33,667 bases of DNA. Source: an uncultured Cycloclasticus sp. Lineage in GTDB: Bacteria; Pseudomonadota; Gammaproteobacteria; Methylococcales; Cycloclasticaceae. The notes below the pieces were generated by a model that was given only the letters and a program-made list of their open reading frames with translations, made no database searches and was not told the DNA's origin. The DNA lies in contig CAJXOJ010000023.1 in the NCBI GenBank assembly GCA_913057515.1, positions 1 through 33,667 of the forward strand, in the 5' to 3' direction. This document shows, piece by piece, positions 16,937-24,328 of the stretch; positions within the stretch are counted from its first letter, which is position 1; every line of letters starts with the position of its first letter. The translations under genes and the position numbers were made by a program.

Positions 16937-18698
16937 AAACAATAAGCGGTACGGAAACCAGGGTAATAATAATCTCTAGCGGTAGTCCCATGCGCCAATA
17001 GTCACCAAATTGATAACCTCCAGGCCCCATCACTAGCGTATTTGATTGGTGACCGATAGGGGTTAAAAACGCGCAAGAGGCACCAATCGCAACCGCCATT
17101 AAAAAGGGATCGATGCTAACGCCTAGTTGGTTGGCAATACCGACTGAAATTGGGGCCATAACGAGGGCGGTGGCGGCATTATTGATGATGTCTGATAAAA
17201 ACATCGTAGTGACTAGGATCAGTGTTAATACTATATAAATTGGGAGCCCATCAGTTAGGTTGACAATGCTGCTAGCGACCAGTTCAGTCGCTCCTGTGCT
17301 TTCTAGTGCGCGACCAACCGGAATCATTCCGCCAAGCAGAACAATAATAGGCCAGTCGACATCGCGGTAGACATCTTTACCCGGTAAAAACCCCATTAAT
17401 GCATAGATGAGAATGGCTAAAATAAAAGCGCCTGCCATGGGTAAAATGTTCATGGCCCCTAAGAGAATGGAGCCAATAAAAATAGCTATGGCAATCAGCA
17501 CGCGACGTTGCTGCCCTATTTGAATACCCCTTTCGGCCAGCGGTAATAAGTTTAGCCCAGTGAGCATATCCGTGATGAAGGCTTGTTCAGATTGTAAGAG
17601 TAAAACATCGCCTGTGTTGAAGGTGTGGTTACGCAATCGTTTCTTAAAGACCGTTCCTTCTCGTGCAAGGCCAATAACGGCCACAGCGTTGGCTGTTCGC
17701 CTGCGCAAATAAGAAACATCTCGCCCTACCAGTGGCGAGCTGGCAGTAATGATGCATTCAGTCAACGCCAAGTCTCCCTTGGTTAAATCATCAAAGGCTT
17801 TTCCGCTAGCAGTTTGAAATTCTAGATTCGAATCGGAAAACTTACTTTGCATGGTTAGAGGGTCACCACGAAGTATTAAAATATCATTTTCTTGTAAGGC
17901 ATAATTGGGGTTTGTGTTGAGTGCAAAGCGATGGCCCCGGGCAACGCCAACAATGCCAATGTCCTTACTTTTTAAGTCTTCTATGTCATGAACCGCAACA
18001 CCTATTAATGGACTGTCCGTCATGACTTTAACTTCAGTTAAATAGTCGCTGACTTCAAAAAGTTTTTCCGGTTGGTTTTCATCAAAGCGTTTCTTTGGGA
18101 TCAGTCGCCAGCCAATAAGGGTGATGAAAAGAAGGCCAATAATAGAGATAGCAGAACCAATGGGTGAAAAATCAAACATACTAAAAGCCGTCCCTGTAAT
18201 ATCAGCGCGGTAGTTAGCAATAATGATGTTGGGTGGGGTGCCGATCATCGTACTCATGCCGCCTAAAATACTACCAAACGCCAATGGCATTAATACCATA
18301 GCAGGTGAGCGTCCATTTTCTTTAGCGGTTGCGATGGCAACGGGTAGTAATAAGGCAAGCGCGCCTACATTATTCATAAATGCTGAAAAAAACGTCACTA
18401 TGCCAGTTAACAAGGTAATGTGAATAATAGCGTTGCTGGTATGCGGTAATAAATAGGCGGCTACAACATCCACTACACCGGCATTTTTTAGTGCTTGGCT
18501 AATGATCAGTACCGCTGCAACGGTGATAACAGCAGTATGACCAAAGCCAGCAAATGCTTCGTTGGGGGTAACTAAGCCAAACAAAAGCACGGCCGTCATA
18601 GCAGCTAAAGCAATAATATCGTATCGCCATTTGCCCCAAGCAAATAACACTAAAGTGGCAGATAAGATTGAGAATATTAGTATTTGTTCAGTTGTCAT
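16920..18698 (-). CDS. SLC13-family anion permease with two TrkA-C domains
   Basis: A 592-residue inner-membrane transporter of the divalent anion:Na+ symporter / ArsB-NhaD superfamily. Seen: N-terminal helices (LNFL-type region GHTAVITVAAVLIIS, FMNNVGALALLLPVA, GGMSTMIGTPPNIIIANYR), then two tandem RCK_C/TrkA-C domains (about 210-290 and 300-385, each ending in a GDxLLLxG-like strand), then the second helix bundle with FLSDIINNAATALVMAPISVGIA and the TPIGHQSNTLVMGPGGYQFGDY motif. Relatives include sulfate or dicarboxylate carriers; the substrate is unknown. Its ATG overlaps the stop of the DnaJ-domain gene (ATGA), implying translational coupling. Confidence 0.92.
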   Translation of the reverse strand: MTTEQILIFSILSATLVLFAWGKWRYDIIALAAMTAVLLFGLVTPNEAFAGFGHTAVITVAAVLIISQALKNAGVVDVVAAYLLPHTSNAIIHITLLTGIVTFFSAFMNNVGALALLLPVAIATAKENGRSPAMVLMPLAFGSILGGMSTMIGTPPNIIIANYRADITGTAFSMFDFSPIGSAISIIGLLFITLIGWRLIPKKRFDENQPEKLFEVSDYLTEVKVMTDSPLIGVAVHDIEDLKSKDIGIVGVARGHRFALNTNPNYALQENDILILRGDPLTMQSKFSDSNLEFQTASGKAFDDLTKGDLALTECIITASSPLVGRDVSYLRRRTANAVAVIGLAREGTVFKKRLRNHTFNTGDVLLLQSEQAFITDMLTGLNLLPLAERGIQIGQQRRVLIAIAIFIGSILLGAMNILPMAGAFILAILIYALMGFLPGKDVYRDVDWPIIVLLGGMIPVGRALESTGATELVASSIVNLTDGLPIYIVLTLILVTTMFLSDIINNAATALVMAPISVGIANQLGVSIDPFLMAVAIGASCAFLTPIGHQSNTLVMGPGGYQFGDYWRMGLPLEIIITLVSVPLIVYVWPL

Positions 18699-19177
18699 GT
18701 TTTTTTGAGTAATGTGTCTTTGGCATGATTTATTTGTGCGGCTAGTTCCTCAGAACCGCCTTTATCAGGGTGCATTTTTTGCATGAGCCGTTTATGAGCC
18801 TCGATAATGTCATTTTTAGAGGCTCCTTTTTGAAGCCCAAGAATGCTAAGTGCCCTTTGTTCGTTCATTAATAGAGTTGAGTGAGCAGGGCTATTATTTT
18901 TCTGCTCGGTTCCGGTGGATTTTATTGCTTTGGCAATGCCCAACAGGCGAAGAATATGCGGCATATACCGCGCAATTAATGGGATAGCTGAACCAATAAA
19001 CGCAAAAATGATATTTAATTTACCGGTAACGGCAAGAAAGATAAGCCCTAGGCCCAATAAAAGCCAAAGTGATTTTCTGATATTAGCGGCAACGGTTTCA
19101 GCCGGCGTGGTGAGAAACCAGCGAACCAGATACAGGGCACCTAAAAGAACCGCTAGCAGTAAGATAAGTCTAATCAT
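18695..19177 (-). CDS. Membrane-anchored J-domain protein
   Basis: 160 residues. Two or three hydrophobic helices (about 1-22, 36-50, 55-70) anchor it in the inner membrane. A linker leads to a C-terminal J-domain (about 105-160) with the HPD tripeptide at 136-138 (KRLMQKMHPDKGGSEE), needed to stimulate DnaK ATPase. The arrangement resembles Tim14/DjlC-like single-domain co-chaperones rather than full DnaJ: there is no G/F region or zinc domain. The 4-bp overlap with the SLC13 permease downstream suggests equimolar synthesis. Confidence 0.88.
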   Translation of the reverse strand: MIRLILLLAVLLGALYLVRWFLTTPAETVAANIRKSLWLLLGLGLIFLAVTGKLNIIFAFIGSAIPLIARYMPHILRLLGIAKAIKSTGTEQKNNSPAHSTLLMNEQRALSILGLQKGASKNDIIEAHKRLMQKMHPDKGGSEELAAQINHAKDTLLKKT

Positions 19178-19193
19178 GGAGCGTTTTTTTTAA

Positions 19194-19652
19194 GTTCATT
19201 TATGTTGAAAATTGCATTATTGAGTATATTTAAGAAGATGCTCATCGAAAAGCTAAATTTTTGTGAGTCTCTCATCTTGCCTTCACATCACTTGGTGCAC
19301 TTTCCCCATCGAGAAAACCGGCGGTTAGAGTAAAGCTGGCCTGGGTGATTCTCAATGGCCAGTTTGGCTTAAGTGATGCCCTCGTTAATCAAGTTAGATT
19401 CTAAATATTCTATAGTAATCTCTAGTAAGCGGACAGTTTGCATGACTAGAATGCTTGAGAGCTTACTAAGCTCGATAGAGTTGCTTTTATTCTAGGCCAG
19501 AAAAGGCCAAACGAGTTATTGGATATGTTCACACATAGTGTGAGTGGAGCATGAAGAGGCTGGTAAAAAGTGAGATAGGATACAGTTAAATTAAATGTTG
19601 TATTTGTTTCTTAATTCATAACAATTTTTTTAATTTTGTCTAAGCTTACGAT
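19194..19652. other. Intergenic region with possible RNA structure
   Basis: About 460 bp without a supported gene. Two hairpin candidates are visible. CTGGCC (19336-19341) pairs with GGCCAG (19357-19362). A nested structure is formed by TAGTAAGC (19423-19430) with GCTTACTA (19461-19468), enclosing a GCAT/ATGC stem. The stretch before 19653 is AT-rich and probably holds the promoter of the DUF5063-like gene. An unannotated small RNA is possible but unproven. Confidence 0.4.
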
Positions 19653-19658
19653 GTGCTT

Positions 19659-20156
19659 ATGGAAAATAGAAATAAAATATTGAAACAAATTCAGGAGTTG
19701 AAAACCAATGCTGAGCGATTTTGTTTTTTAATTGAGAACATCGGTGAGTTTGAGGCGCAAGATTGGTTGGCAGATATTAGCTTGATTTTGCCTAGAATTC
19801 ACGCTGTGATGGGCGTTATAGATCATCAAAATAATAGAACTGAAGTTTTTTTTGCGCTATCTGACATTGATGAGCGTTTTGACTTATTCTGCAACCTCAA
19901 AAAGGTGTTGGGTGAAAAAGACGGCTATGAAATTGGTGAAGAGTTAGTGACTAATGAGCTGTATGGTAGCTTGTCCGGTGATTTGGCAGATCTTTATTTC
20001 GAAATCAAACGAGGCCTTGACCTTATTCAATTCGGTGAAGAAAATTTACCCCTTGCTTTAAGTTTGTGGCGTGATGGTTTTTTTCTTCATTGGGGTAAGC
20101 ACCTGATTGATGCGGAGCAGCACTTGTATGACTTACGTGTTCATCACCAAATTTAA
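19659..20156 (+). CDS. DUF5063-like hypothetical protein
   Basis: 165 residues, cytoplasmic and helical. The C-terminal half contains LSGDLADLYFEIKRGLDLIQFGEENLPLALSLWRDGFFLHWGKHLIDAEQHLYDL, which has the spacing of the DUF5063 family (a D-IY-DL-RGL helix, then a W-F-W-H-A-L helix). No biochemical function is known to me. The ATG at 19659 is chosen over the in-frame GTG at 19653. Neither has a clear ribosome binding site. Its last 4 bp overlap the end of the convergent class II aldolase-like gene. Confidence 0.7.
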   Translation: MENRNKILKQIQELKTNAERFCFLIENIGEFEAQDWLADISLILPRIHAVMGVIDHQNNRTEVFFALSDIDERFDLFCNLKKVLGEKDGYEIGEELVTNELYGSLSGDLADLYFEIKRGLDLIQFGEENLPLALSLWRDGFFLHWGKHLIDAEQHLYDLRVHHQI

Positions 20157-20701
20157 ACTTGTTTAGATAAGTAATAGATTTTTGCTGACTGCTCTAAGGA
20201 GCATAGCCATTTGTAAGCTAATTCTAAATTCTCTGCGCTTGCATAAACACCGTGTGATTGAACAATGGCAACAGGGTGCTGTTTCAAGCAATCAGCTACT
20301 CGTTGTGGCATGACTTCAAGATACTGATCCGCTTTACACTGGATAACGGGCAAGTCACCGAAATAAAGTTTACCTTCAAAATCTACAGGGCTCAATGTGT
20401 CACACTGAAGTGTTATTGCTATTGTGTAGGGGTTGTGAGCATGTAGAACAGCTTCGTACTGACTATTGCTTTGATAAATTAGTTTGTGAATACTCGCATC
20501 TAAAGAAGCATTTTCTGGTAGAGGCCTGTCAAAATGGCAAGAGACCAGCTCACTTTGCTGGATCGTATCTGCGCAAGCACCTGTTTTGGTGACAACAAAG
20601 GAGTCGCTTAATCGAACCGAGCCATTACCGCTGTGCGAATCATTGAGCGAGTGCTGGCGTAATAACTGGTAGTAAAAAACAAGCTGTTGTTCTTTAGTCA
20701 T
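20153..20701 (-). CDS. Class II aldolase/adducin-like protein
   Basis: 182 residues. Family features: GNGSVRL near 25-31, a TKTGA strand, zinc-ligand pair H87/H89 in AVLHAHNPY, and the third ligand H150 in VQSHGVYA. The catalytic/ligand glutamate found in fuculose aldolase and relatives (PSSE-type motif) is replaced by Asp68 in ASLDASIHKLIY, which could lower or change activity. Members include sugar-phosphate aldolases and methylthioribulose-1-phosphate dehydratase (MtnB), but no methionine-salvage genes are nearby. The start overlaps the PepSY gene by 8 bp, so it is the last gene of the Fur-type operon. Why a cytoplasmic aldolase fold is coupled to an envelope redox system is unclear. Confidence 0.8.
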   Translation of the reverse strand: MTKEQQLVFYYQLLRQHSLNDSHSGNGSVRLSDSFVVTKTGACADTIQQSELVSCHFDRPLPENASLDASIHKLIYQSNSQYEAVLHAHNPYTIAITLQCDTLSPVDFEGKLYFGDLPVIQCKADQYLEVMPQRVADCLKQHPVAIVQSHGVYASAENLELAYKWLCSLEQSAKIYYLSKQV

Positions 20702-21461
20702 GAGTGTTTGGCTTCGTTCGTTGACGAGCCCAAATAATAATTCCGGTTAGGGCTAAGAACAAAACAAGTACGCCTATTAAATCAAAAAACAAGGTGCCGT
20801 ATGAACCAAAAAAGCGACCGCTATGAATGTCTAAAAAAAGTGTTTCTAGTGAAATAATATTCGATTTGTACTGTTGTATGGCAAGCTTGGATGCCGATGG
20901 AGATATGATATTCTTGCTTGACCAATGGATATTGTCATTCCAGGGGACTTGTTCTACGTTTAAATTTGAATCTAATTGATATAGCTGTTCGTTTGCAAGT
21001 AGAGTGACTTGTTGGTTTTGATCATAACCAAGAGCAGTGATGGTGTTTGGGATACCGTCCAAGCCACTTAGGGTTTCAATCACTTGATTATTACTATCTA
21101 TCAGTAATAAAGCATTAGTCAGTGAAATAACTAAGAACTCATCGAGATGAACGGCACCGATTAATTGGGCATCGGCTGTTATGGCATCACTAGTGTTAAT
21201 GAATAAAAAACTATCTGCTTGGGTAACGGTGTGACTGGGTGTTTTAAATTGTAATAGCTGAGTGGGTGCTTGAATGTTGTAACTATCTAGTAGAAATTGA
21301 CTACTAATATATTGTTTTTTTAACGCTAGGTCATCGGTGTGGTTAAGTGCAATGCCGCTGAGCGTAATGAAAATAATAAATAAGGTGGCGAATAAACCAA
21401 CGTACCGGTGCCATAGATATAGCGATTTTCTACTGTTTCGGTGTTTTCGTTTGTGACTCAT
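20694..21461 (-). CDS. PepSY-associated transmembrane protein (putative membrane reductase partner)
   Basis: 255 residues. Seen: a basic N-terminus followed by RKSLYLWHRYVGLFATLFIIFITLSGIALNH, the typical first helix of PepSY_TM proteins with a conserved W-H-R/H pattern; a periplasmic beta-rich domain (about 45-215); a second helix FFDLIGVLVLFLALTGIIIWARQ (about 223-248); and a cytoplasmic basic end. The DIHSGRFFG segment just before the last helix is typical of this group. Related two- to four-helix proteins pass electrons across the inner membrane, sometimes with haem. Its start is 3 bp after the FMN_bind stop, which supports a functional pair. Confidence 0.85.
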   Translation of the reverse strand: MSHKRKHRNSRKSLYLWHRYVGLFATLFIIFITLSGIALNHTDDLALKKQYISSQFLLDSYNIQAPTQLLQFKTPSHTVTQADSFLFINTSDAITADAQLIGAVHLDEFLVISLTNALLLIDSNNQVIETLSGLDGIPNTITALGYDQNQQVTLLANEQLYQLDSNLNVEQVPWNDNIHWSSKNIISPSASKLAIQQYKSNIISLETLFLDIHSGRFFGSYGTLFFDLIGVLVLFLALTGIIIWARQRTKPNTHD

Positions 21462-21464
21462 CGC

Positions 21465-21965
21465 TTAGAGTTGTTGTTCGAGATAGAGGGCAACTCTAGC
21501 CATTTTTTTAAGCGCCCTAACCGATAAGGTCGCTCCTGAGATGCCGTCAATGGAGCTGCTAAGTTGTAGTTCTTCATTAAGGCTAATATTGTCAAACTGT
21601 TGAGTAAAAAAATCGTGTTTAACTTCCCACCCTCTGGATTCTCGAAAAGTAAGTACTTTAAGTTGTTGGATTTTTCCTTTTTCAATGACAATGCCAACAG
21701 TAATAGGTTTAGATTTCCCCACTTCGTGCAGTATCCATGCTGTTTTTGACCCTTGCTGCCAATACTTAACGCGGATAAATGTGGGTGAGTGCTGCAAAAA
21801 TCCACTGATTGCTTGTTTCTTTTCTTTATCCAGCCAAATAGTGGAAACAGGCGGAAGCTTGTTACTAAACGTTTTTTCTAGAAAAGCCTCAGGGGTCTGA
21901 TAAACCCCTGAGGCAATGGCTGTTTGAAAGAAAAAAACAGCACTGAATAGTAGAACTTTTTTCAT
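21465..21965 (-). CDS. Exported FMN-binding (FMN_bind) protein
   Basis: 166 residues with a signal peptide (about 1-19). The C-terminal FMN_bind domain (about 80-165) ends with the flavinylation-type motif D140-GISGATLS. In NqrC/RnfG-type proteins a Thr or Ser of this motif receives FMN through a phosphodiester bond made by the flavin transferase ApbE. No apbE is in the window; it may be elsewhere. The gene is 18 bp after the outer-membrane barrel gene and 3 bp before the PepSY gene. Inference: an extracytoplasmic flavoprotein taking electrons from the PepSY protein and reducing a metal or other acceptor in the periplasm. Confidence 0.88.
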   Translation of the reverse strand: MKKVLLFSAVFFFQTAIASGVYQTPEAFLEKTFSNKLPPVSTIWLDKEKKQAISGFLQHSPTFIRVKYWQQGSKTAWILHEVGKSKPITVGIVIEKGKIQQLKVLTFRESRGWEVKHDFFTQQFDNISLNEELQLSSSIDGISGATLSVRALKKMARVALYLEQQL

Positions 21966-21983
21966 GCGTATAAAACGAATTGA

Positions 21984-23231
21984 TTAAAATTGATAACCCA
22001 ATCCAATGTTCAGCCCATTTTGATCTTTACCATCGTCATTGTTTTGGTATTGATAATCGGCTTTGATCACAACATCTTCATGTGGCCAATAGTTTACACC
22101 AAAGTCCACCTGTTCTTTTTCAGAATCTTTAGCAGCGCCACTGTTGCTGCCTGCTTTATTGTCCCATTGGTTGAAGCGCGCAAACACACCGAATTTATCA
22201 GAGAGTCTATAGGATGGCTCAACATAAAAACCTTTTTGCTGGTCTGCGCCGGCAGCTTTAACGGCTGAGCCGTCAATATCCCATGCGGCATAGAGTGCTT
22301 TTAGCTTGAAGGGACCAGTAGACCAAATAGCGTGGGTTTCAATAAGGTTGCCACTGTCTAAGCCGGCTACTAAACCTTGGCCCATATTTTGTTGGTGTTG
22401 TGCTGATACAGCAAGTTCAAGACCTGGGATACCAGTGTATTTAATACGTGCGGTAGCAGCTGGGTCATTCGCCTTGGCTTTGCTTACTTTTTGACGACCA
22501 TTGCGAATTTTAAAGTCATCGCCGACATTTAATCCGGAATGGATATAAGCATCATAGCTAAAACCTGCGCCTAGCTCACCATGAGCACCCGCACCTGCTG
22601 CCCACCAAGTAGCTGGGATGATGTTTTTTTCAATGGGGTTACGTTCGGTGCCGTAAAAAGTAGGTGGCTCATGTGTTTCGTTAATAATACCGACCGGCAA
22701 TAAAAACAGACCTGCGCGAGCAGTGTGTTGTTCATTTAAATCAAAATCAATATAGGCCTGCTCAAGTTCAACTTCACCCTCTTTACCATCTCCAGAGAGG
22801 CTATGTTCGAGTTCAAGTTCAGAGAAGAAGCGAATGTCATCGGTAAACTCATGACCGAAGAATAAAACAAAGCGGTGAAAGTCAATCTCGTCTTTATCTT
22901 TAGCGCCGCCTTTGCCTGACAAGTTATTGTAATGCAGTTCGCCGTAGCCGCCGATGCTTGTTTTGTCTGCAAAGTTGGCTAGTTTTTGTATGCCGCTAGT
23001 ACTCTCAACGATTGTCTCGGTTGCACTAACAGCTGCCTCAACTTTATCGTTGGTGAGGGCCACGGCCTCACGAAGTTGACTGTTTTCTGTCATAAGGTGC
23101 TTGTTTTGTGCTTCTAATGCATCCAGTCTTTTCGCAAGTTCTTCTAGACTTAGAGCAGAGGCTTGGGGGGCAGCAAATGTGCACAATAAAGCTGCTATGC
23201 CTGTAGATTTTTTTATGCCAACTTTCGTCAT
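21984..23231 (-). CDS. Outer-membrane beta-barrel porin, first gene of Fur-type operon
   Basis: 415 residues. Seen: a signal peptide cleaved near ASA-LS (about 27); a predicted coiled coil (about 28-62, LEELAKRLDALEAQNKHLMTENSQLREAV), as in porins that trimerise through a periplasmic helix; and a barrel beginning ADKTSIGGYGELHYNN with many amphipathic strands, ending in YQF, the terminal aromatic needed by the BAM machinery. It is a different family from the Porin_O_P protein at 1546. The ribosome binding site AGGAGA and the Fur-like operator precede it. It may pass iron chelates or another substrate of the redox partners behind it. Confidence 0.87.
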   Translation of the reverse strand: MTKVGIKKSTGIAALLCTFAAPQASALSLEELAKRLDALEAQNKHLMTENSQLREAVALTNDKVEAAVSATETIVESTSGIQKLANFADKTSIGGYGELHYNNLSGKGGAKDKDEIDFHRFVLFFGHEFTDDIRFFSELELEHSLSGDGKEGEVELEQAYIDFDLNEQHTARAGLFLLPVGIINETHEPPTFYGTERNPIEKNIIPATWWAAGAGAHGELGAGFSYDAYIHSGLNVGDDFKIRNGRQKVSKAKANDPAATARIKYTGIPGLELAVSAQHQQNMGQGLVAGLDSGNLIETHAIWSTGPFKLKALYAAWDIDGSAVKAAGADQQKGFYVEPSYRLSDKFGVFARFNQWDNKAGSNSGAAKDSEKEQVDFGVNYWPHEDVVIKADYQYQNNDDGKDQNGLNIGLGYQF

Positions 23232-23269
23232 GGCGGTTCTCCTGTTGAGTTAAAATTAAGGGAGGAAGA

Positions 23270-23298
23270 ATAGTAATACGAATAATTCTCATTATCAA
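23270..23298 (-). promoter_or_regulatory. Fur-repressible promoter of the barrel/FMN_bind/PepSY operon
   Basis: On the minus strand, TTGATA (23293-23298), a 17-bp spacer and TACTAT (23270-23275) form a sigma70-type promoter. A Fur-box-like 19-mer (23278-23296, GATAATGAGAATTATTCGT on the minus strand) agrees with GATAATGATAATCATTATC at 14 of 19 positions and fills the spacer, the classical place for repression by iron-loaded Fur. Confidence 0.75.
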
Positions 23299-23352
23299 GA
23301 AAATTATTACCAGTTCTTAAAAGATAAGAAAGCGAGTTAGCGATGATTCTCG

Positions 23353-23358
23353 TATAAT
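23353..23358 (+). promoter_or_regulatory. Probable -10 element of the A-type carrier gene
   Basis: A perfect TATAAT lies 31 bp before the ATG of the iron-sulfur carrier gene. No good -35 hexamer is visible at 17 bp, so an activator may help. The Fur-like site lies about 57-75 bp upstream and could also affect this gene. Confidence 0.5.
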
Positions 23359-23389
23359 GTCCAAATTACTATATTTCTAGGAGTCAATC

Positions 23390-23782
23390 ATGGGTGCAAT
23401 GGGTTCATTTAATTCAGTCCTAACAGCGGAAGATATCAATATAAGCGAAGCGGCCAGCGAAAAGCTAACGGAGCTGTTTTCTGATGTGGGTGATGAAATG
23501 GAAGCAATTCGAATTTTTGTTTCGGGTGGCGGCTGTGGAGGTATGTCATATGGGATGACGTTTTCTGATGAAAAAACGCCCTTTGACAGCGTGCTGGATT
23601 CTGGTAATTATAAAATTTACGTTGATAGCGTTGCACTAAACTACATGCGCGGCGTTGAGATTGATTTTGTAGATAAAGGGATGGGCGAAGCGAGCTTTGT
23701 CTTCAATAACGTATTTGCAGCAACAGGCGGTTCAGGCGGGTGTGGTTCTTGCGGTTCTGCGAGCGGTGGCTGCGGTAGCTAA
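23390..23782 (+). CDS. A-type iron-sulfur carrier with Gly/Cys-rich tail
   Basis: A 130-residue HesB/IscA/ErpA-family protein that would carry or insert Fe-S clusters or iron. Seen: the domain from about 15 to 110 with C49 in FVSGGGCGGMSYG, and a glycine-rich C-terminus holding C118, C121 and C128 (GGCGSCGSASGGCG) instead of the usual CGCG. The ATG has an AGGAG site 7 bp upstream. It differs clearly from the canonical ErpA encoded at 29293 in the same window, so this is a second, diverged paralogue. It is divergent from the Fur-type operon and followed by a long non-coding stretch. Confidence 0.9.
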   Translation: MGAMGSFNSVLTAEDINISEAASEKLTELFSDVGDEMEAIRIFVSGGGCGGMSYGMTFSDEKTPFDSVLDSGNYKIYVDSVALNYMRGVEIDFVDKGMGEASFVFNNVFAATGGSGGCGSCGSASGGCGS

Positions 23783-23834
23783 ATAGTTATACGTGCGGTA
23801 CTTCCTATTGTGAAAGGCACCGAGCACGAAAGTT

Positions 23835-23872
23835 AAATGGACCGAAAGTCGCTAGGCTTTTTGTGTCCATTT
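23835..23872. terminator. Possible terminator hairpin after the A-type carrier
   Basis: AAATGGAC and GTCCATTT form an 8-bp stem around a 22-nt interior that can also pair partly (AAAG with CTTT). It lies 53 bp after the stop codon. There is no clear T-run beyond the TTT, so it is only a plausible terminator. Confidence 0.45.
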
Positions 23873-23898
23873 AAGCCTCTTGTCAGGTGTTTCTACGT

Positions 23899-24015
23899 TC
23901 AACAGTTGGCTGAATATATCTCGTAATCAATGGCTGATTCTTGCCAGCTTGAAGACATTTTTTGACGTTTTTCAGCGATCGTTTTTTCGAAGGTTGAAAA
24001 ATAAACGCTTTCCAT
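23899..24015 (-). CDS. Possible small protein of 38 residues
   Basis: The frame runs from ATG at 24015 to TGA, beginning MESVYFSTFEKTIAEKRQKM and ending IDYEIYSANC. It is in the same frame as the fragment at 24028-24165, separated by only a stop and a few codons, which suggests one older frame split by a stop. There is no ribosome binding site. I do not recognise it, and it may not be expressed. Confidence 0.2.
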   Translation of the reverse strand: MESVYFSTFEKTIAEKRQKMSSSWQESAIDYEIYSANC

Positions 24016-24027
24016 TATCGCGGTTAA

Positions 24028-24165
24028 TTATGTGTTGGTCGCTATCCCCATAAAAACTGCTCCTTGCATAAACCCTTCCAAGCGGTGACGTTCTGAGTCA
24101 GGTATTTTATAGCCATCACGTGATGCTGAAAAATGATTAGGCAACCGTTTTAATATTTTAGCTAA
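24028..24165 (-). pseudogene. Protein-like frame fragment without start
   Basis: A 45-codon open stretch ending at a TAA, with composition typical of a real protein C-terminus (HFSASRDGYKIPDSERHRLE then GFMQGAVFMGIATNT). It has no ATG before the last third and is preceded by a stop. It may be the 3' end of a degraded gene. The family is not recognised. Confidence 0.3.
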
Positions 24166-24173
24166 TTACTTAG

Positions 24174-24296
24174 CTTTACTTACTAGAGATAGCTAAGATT
24201 CTCGGCGATAGCGCCGCAGATCTTGTTCGGAAAGGCGTTGACGTCGGCGCTAGTATGAAAGACTCTTGGAAAGAGTTATTAATACTCGGTTGTTAA
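24174..24296 (+). pseudogene. Protein-like frame fragment on the plus strand
   Basis: A 40-codon open stretch, ending AKILGDSAADLVRKGVDVGA then SMKDSWKELLILGC and a stop. It lacks a start codon except an internal ATG 13 codons from the end. The composition looks coding, and a stop lies just upstream. It may be a remnant; the family is not recognised. Confidence 0.25.
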
Positions 24297-24328
24297 CCTG
24301 TTTGGCAATGAATGCTTTATTGATCTTT

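Larger units (their letters stand above)
23783..24328. other. Long intergenic region with hairpin and possible eroded coding remnants
   Basis: About 545 bp between the A-type carrier and yggX. It contains a perfect 8-bp inverted repeat AAATGGAC (23835-23842) / GTCCATTT (23865-23872), possibly the carrier gene's terminator, and short open stretches on both strands with protein-like composition but poor or absent starts (listed separately). I see no tRNA or complete gene. The pattern suggests a formerly coding or inserted segment that has decayed. Confidence 0.5.

Noticed and set aside
21458-21805. 115-codon frame overlapping the FMN_bind gene on the same strand
   Set aside because: It is a shifted frame within FMN_bind, without a signal peptide or family match; FMN_bind has clear motifs and a fitting gap to its neighbours.
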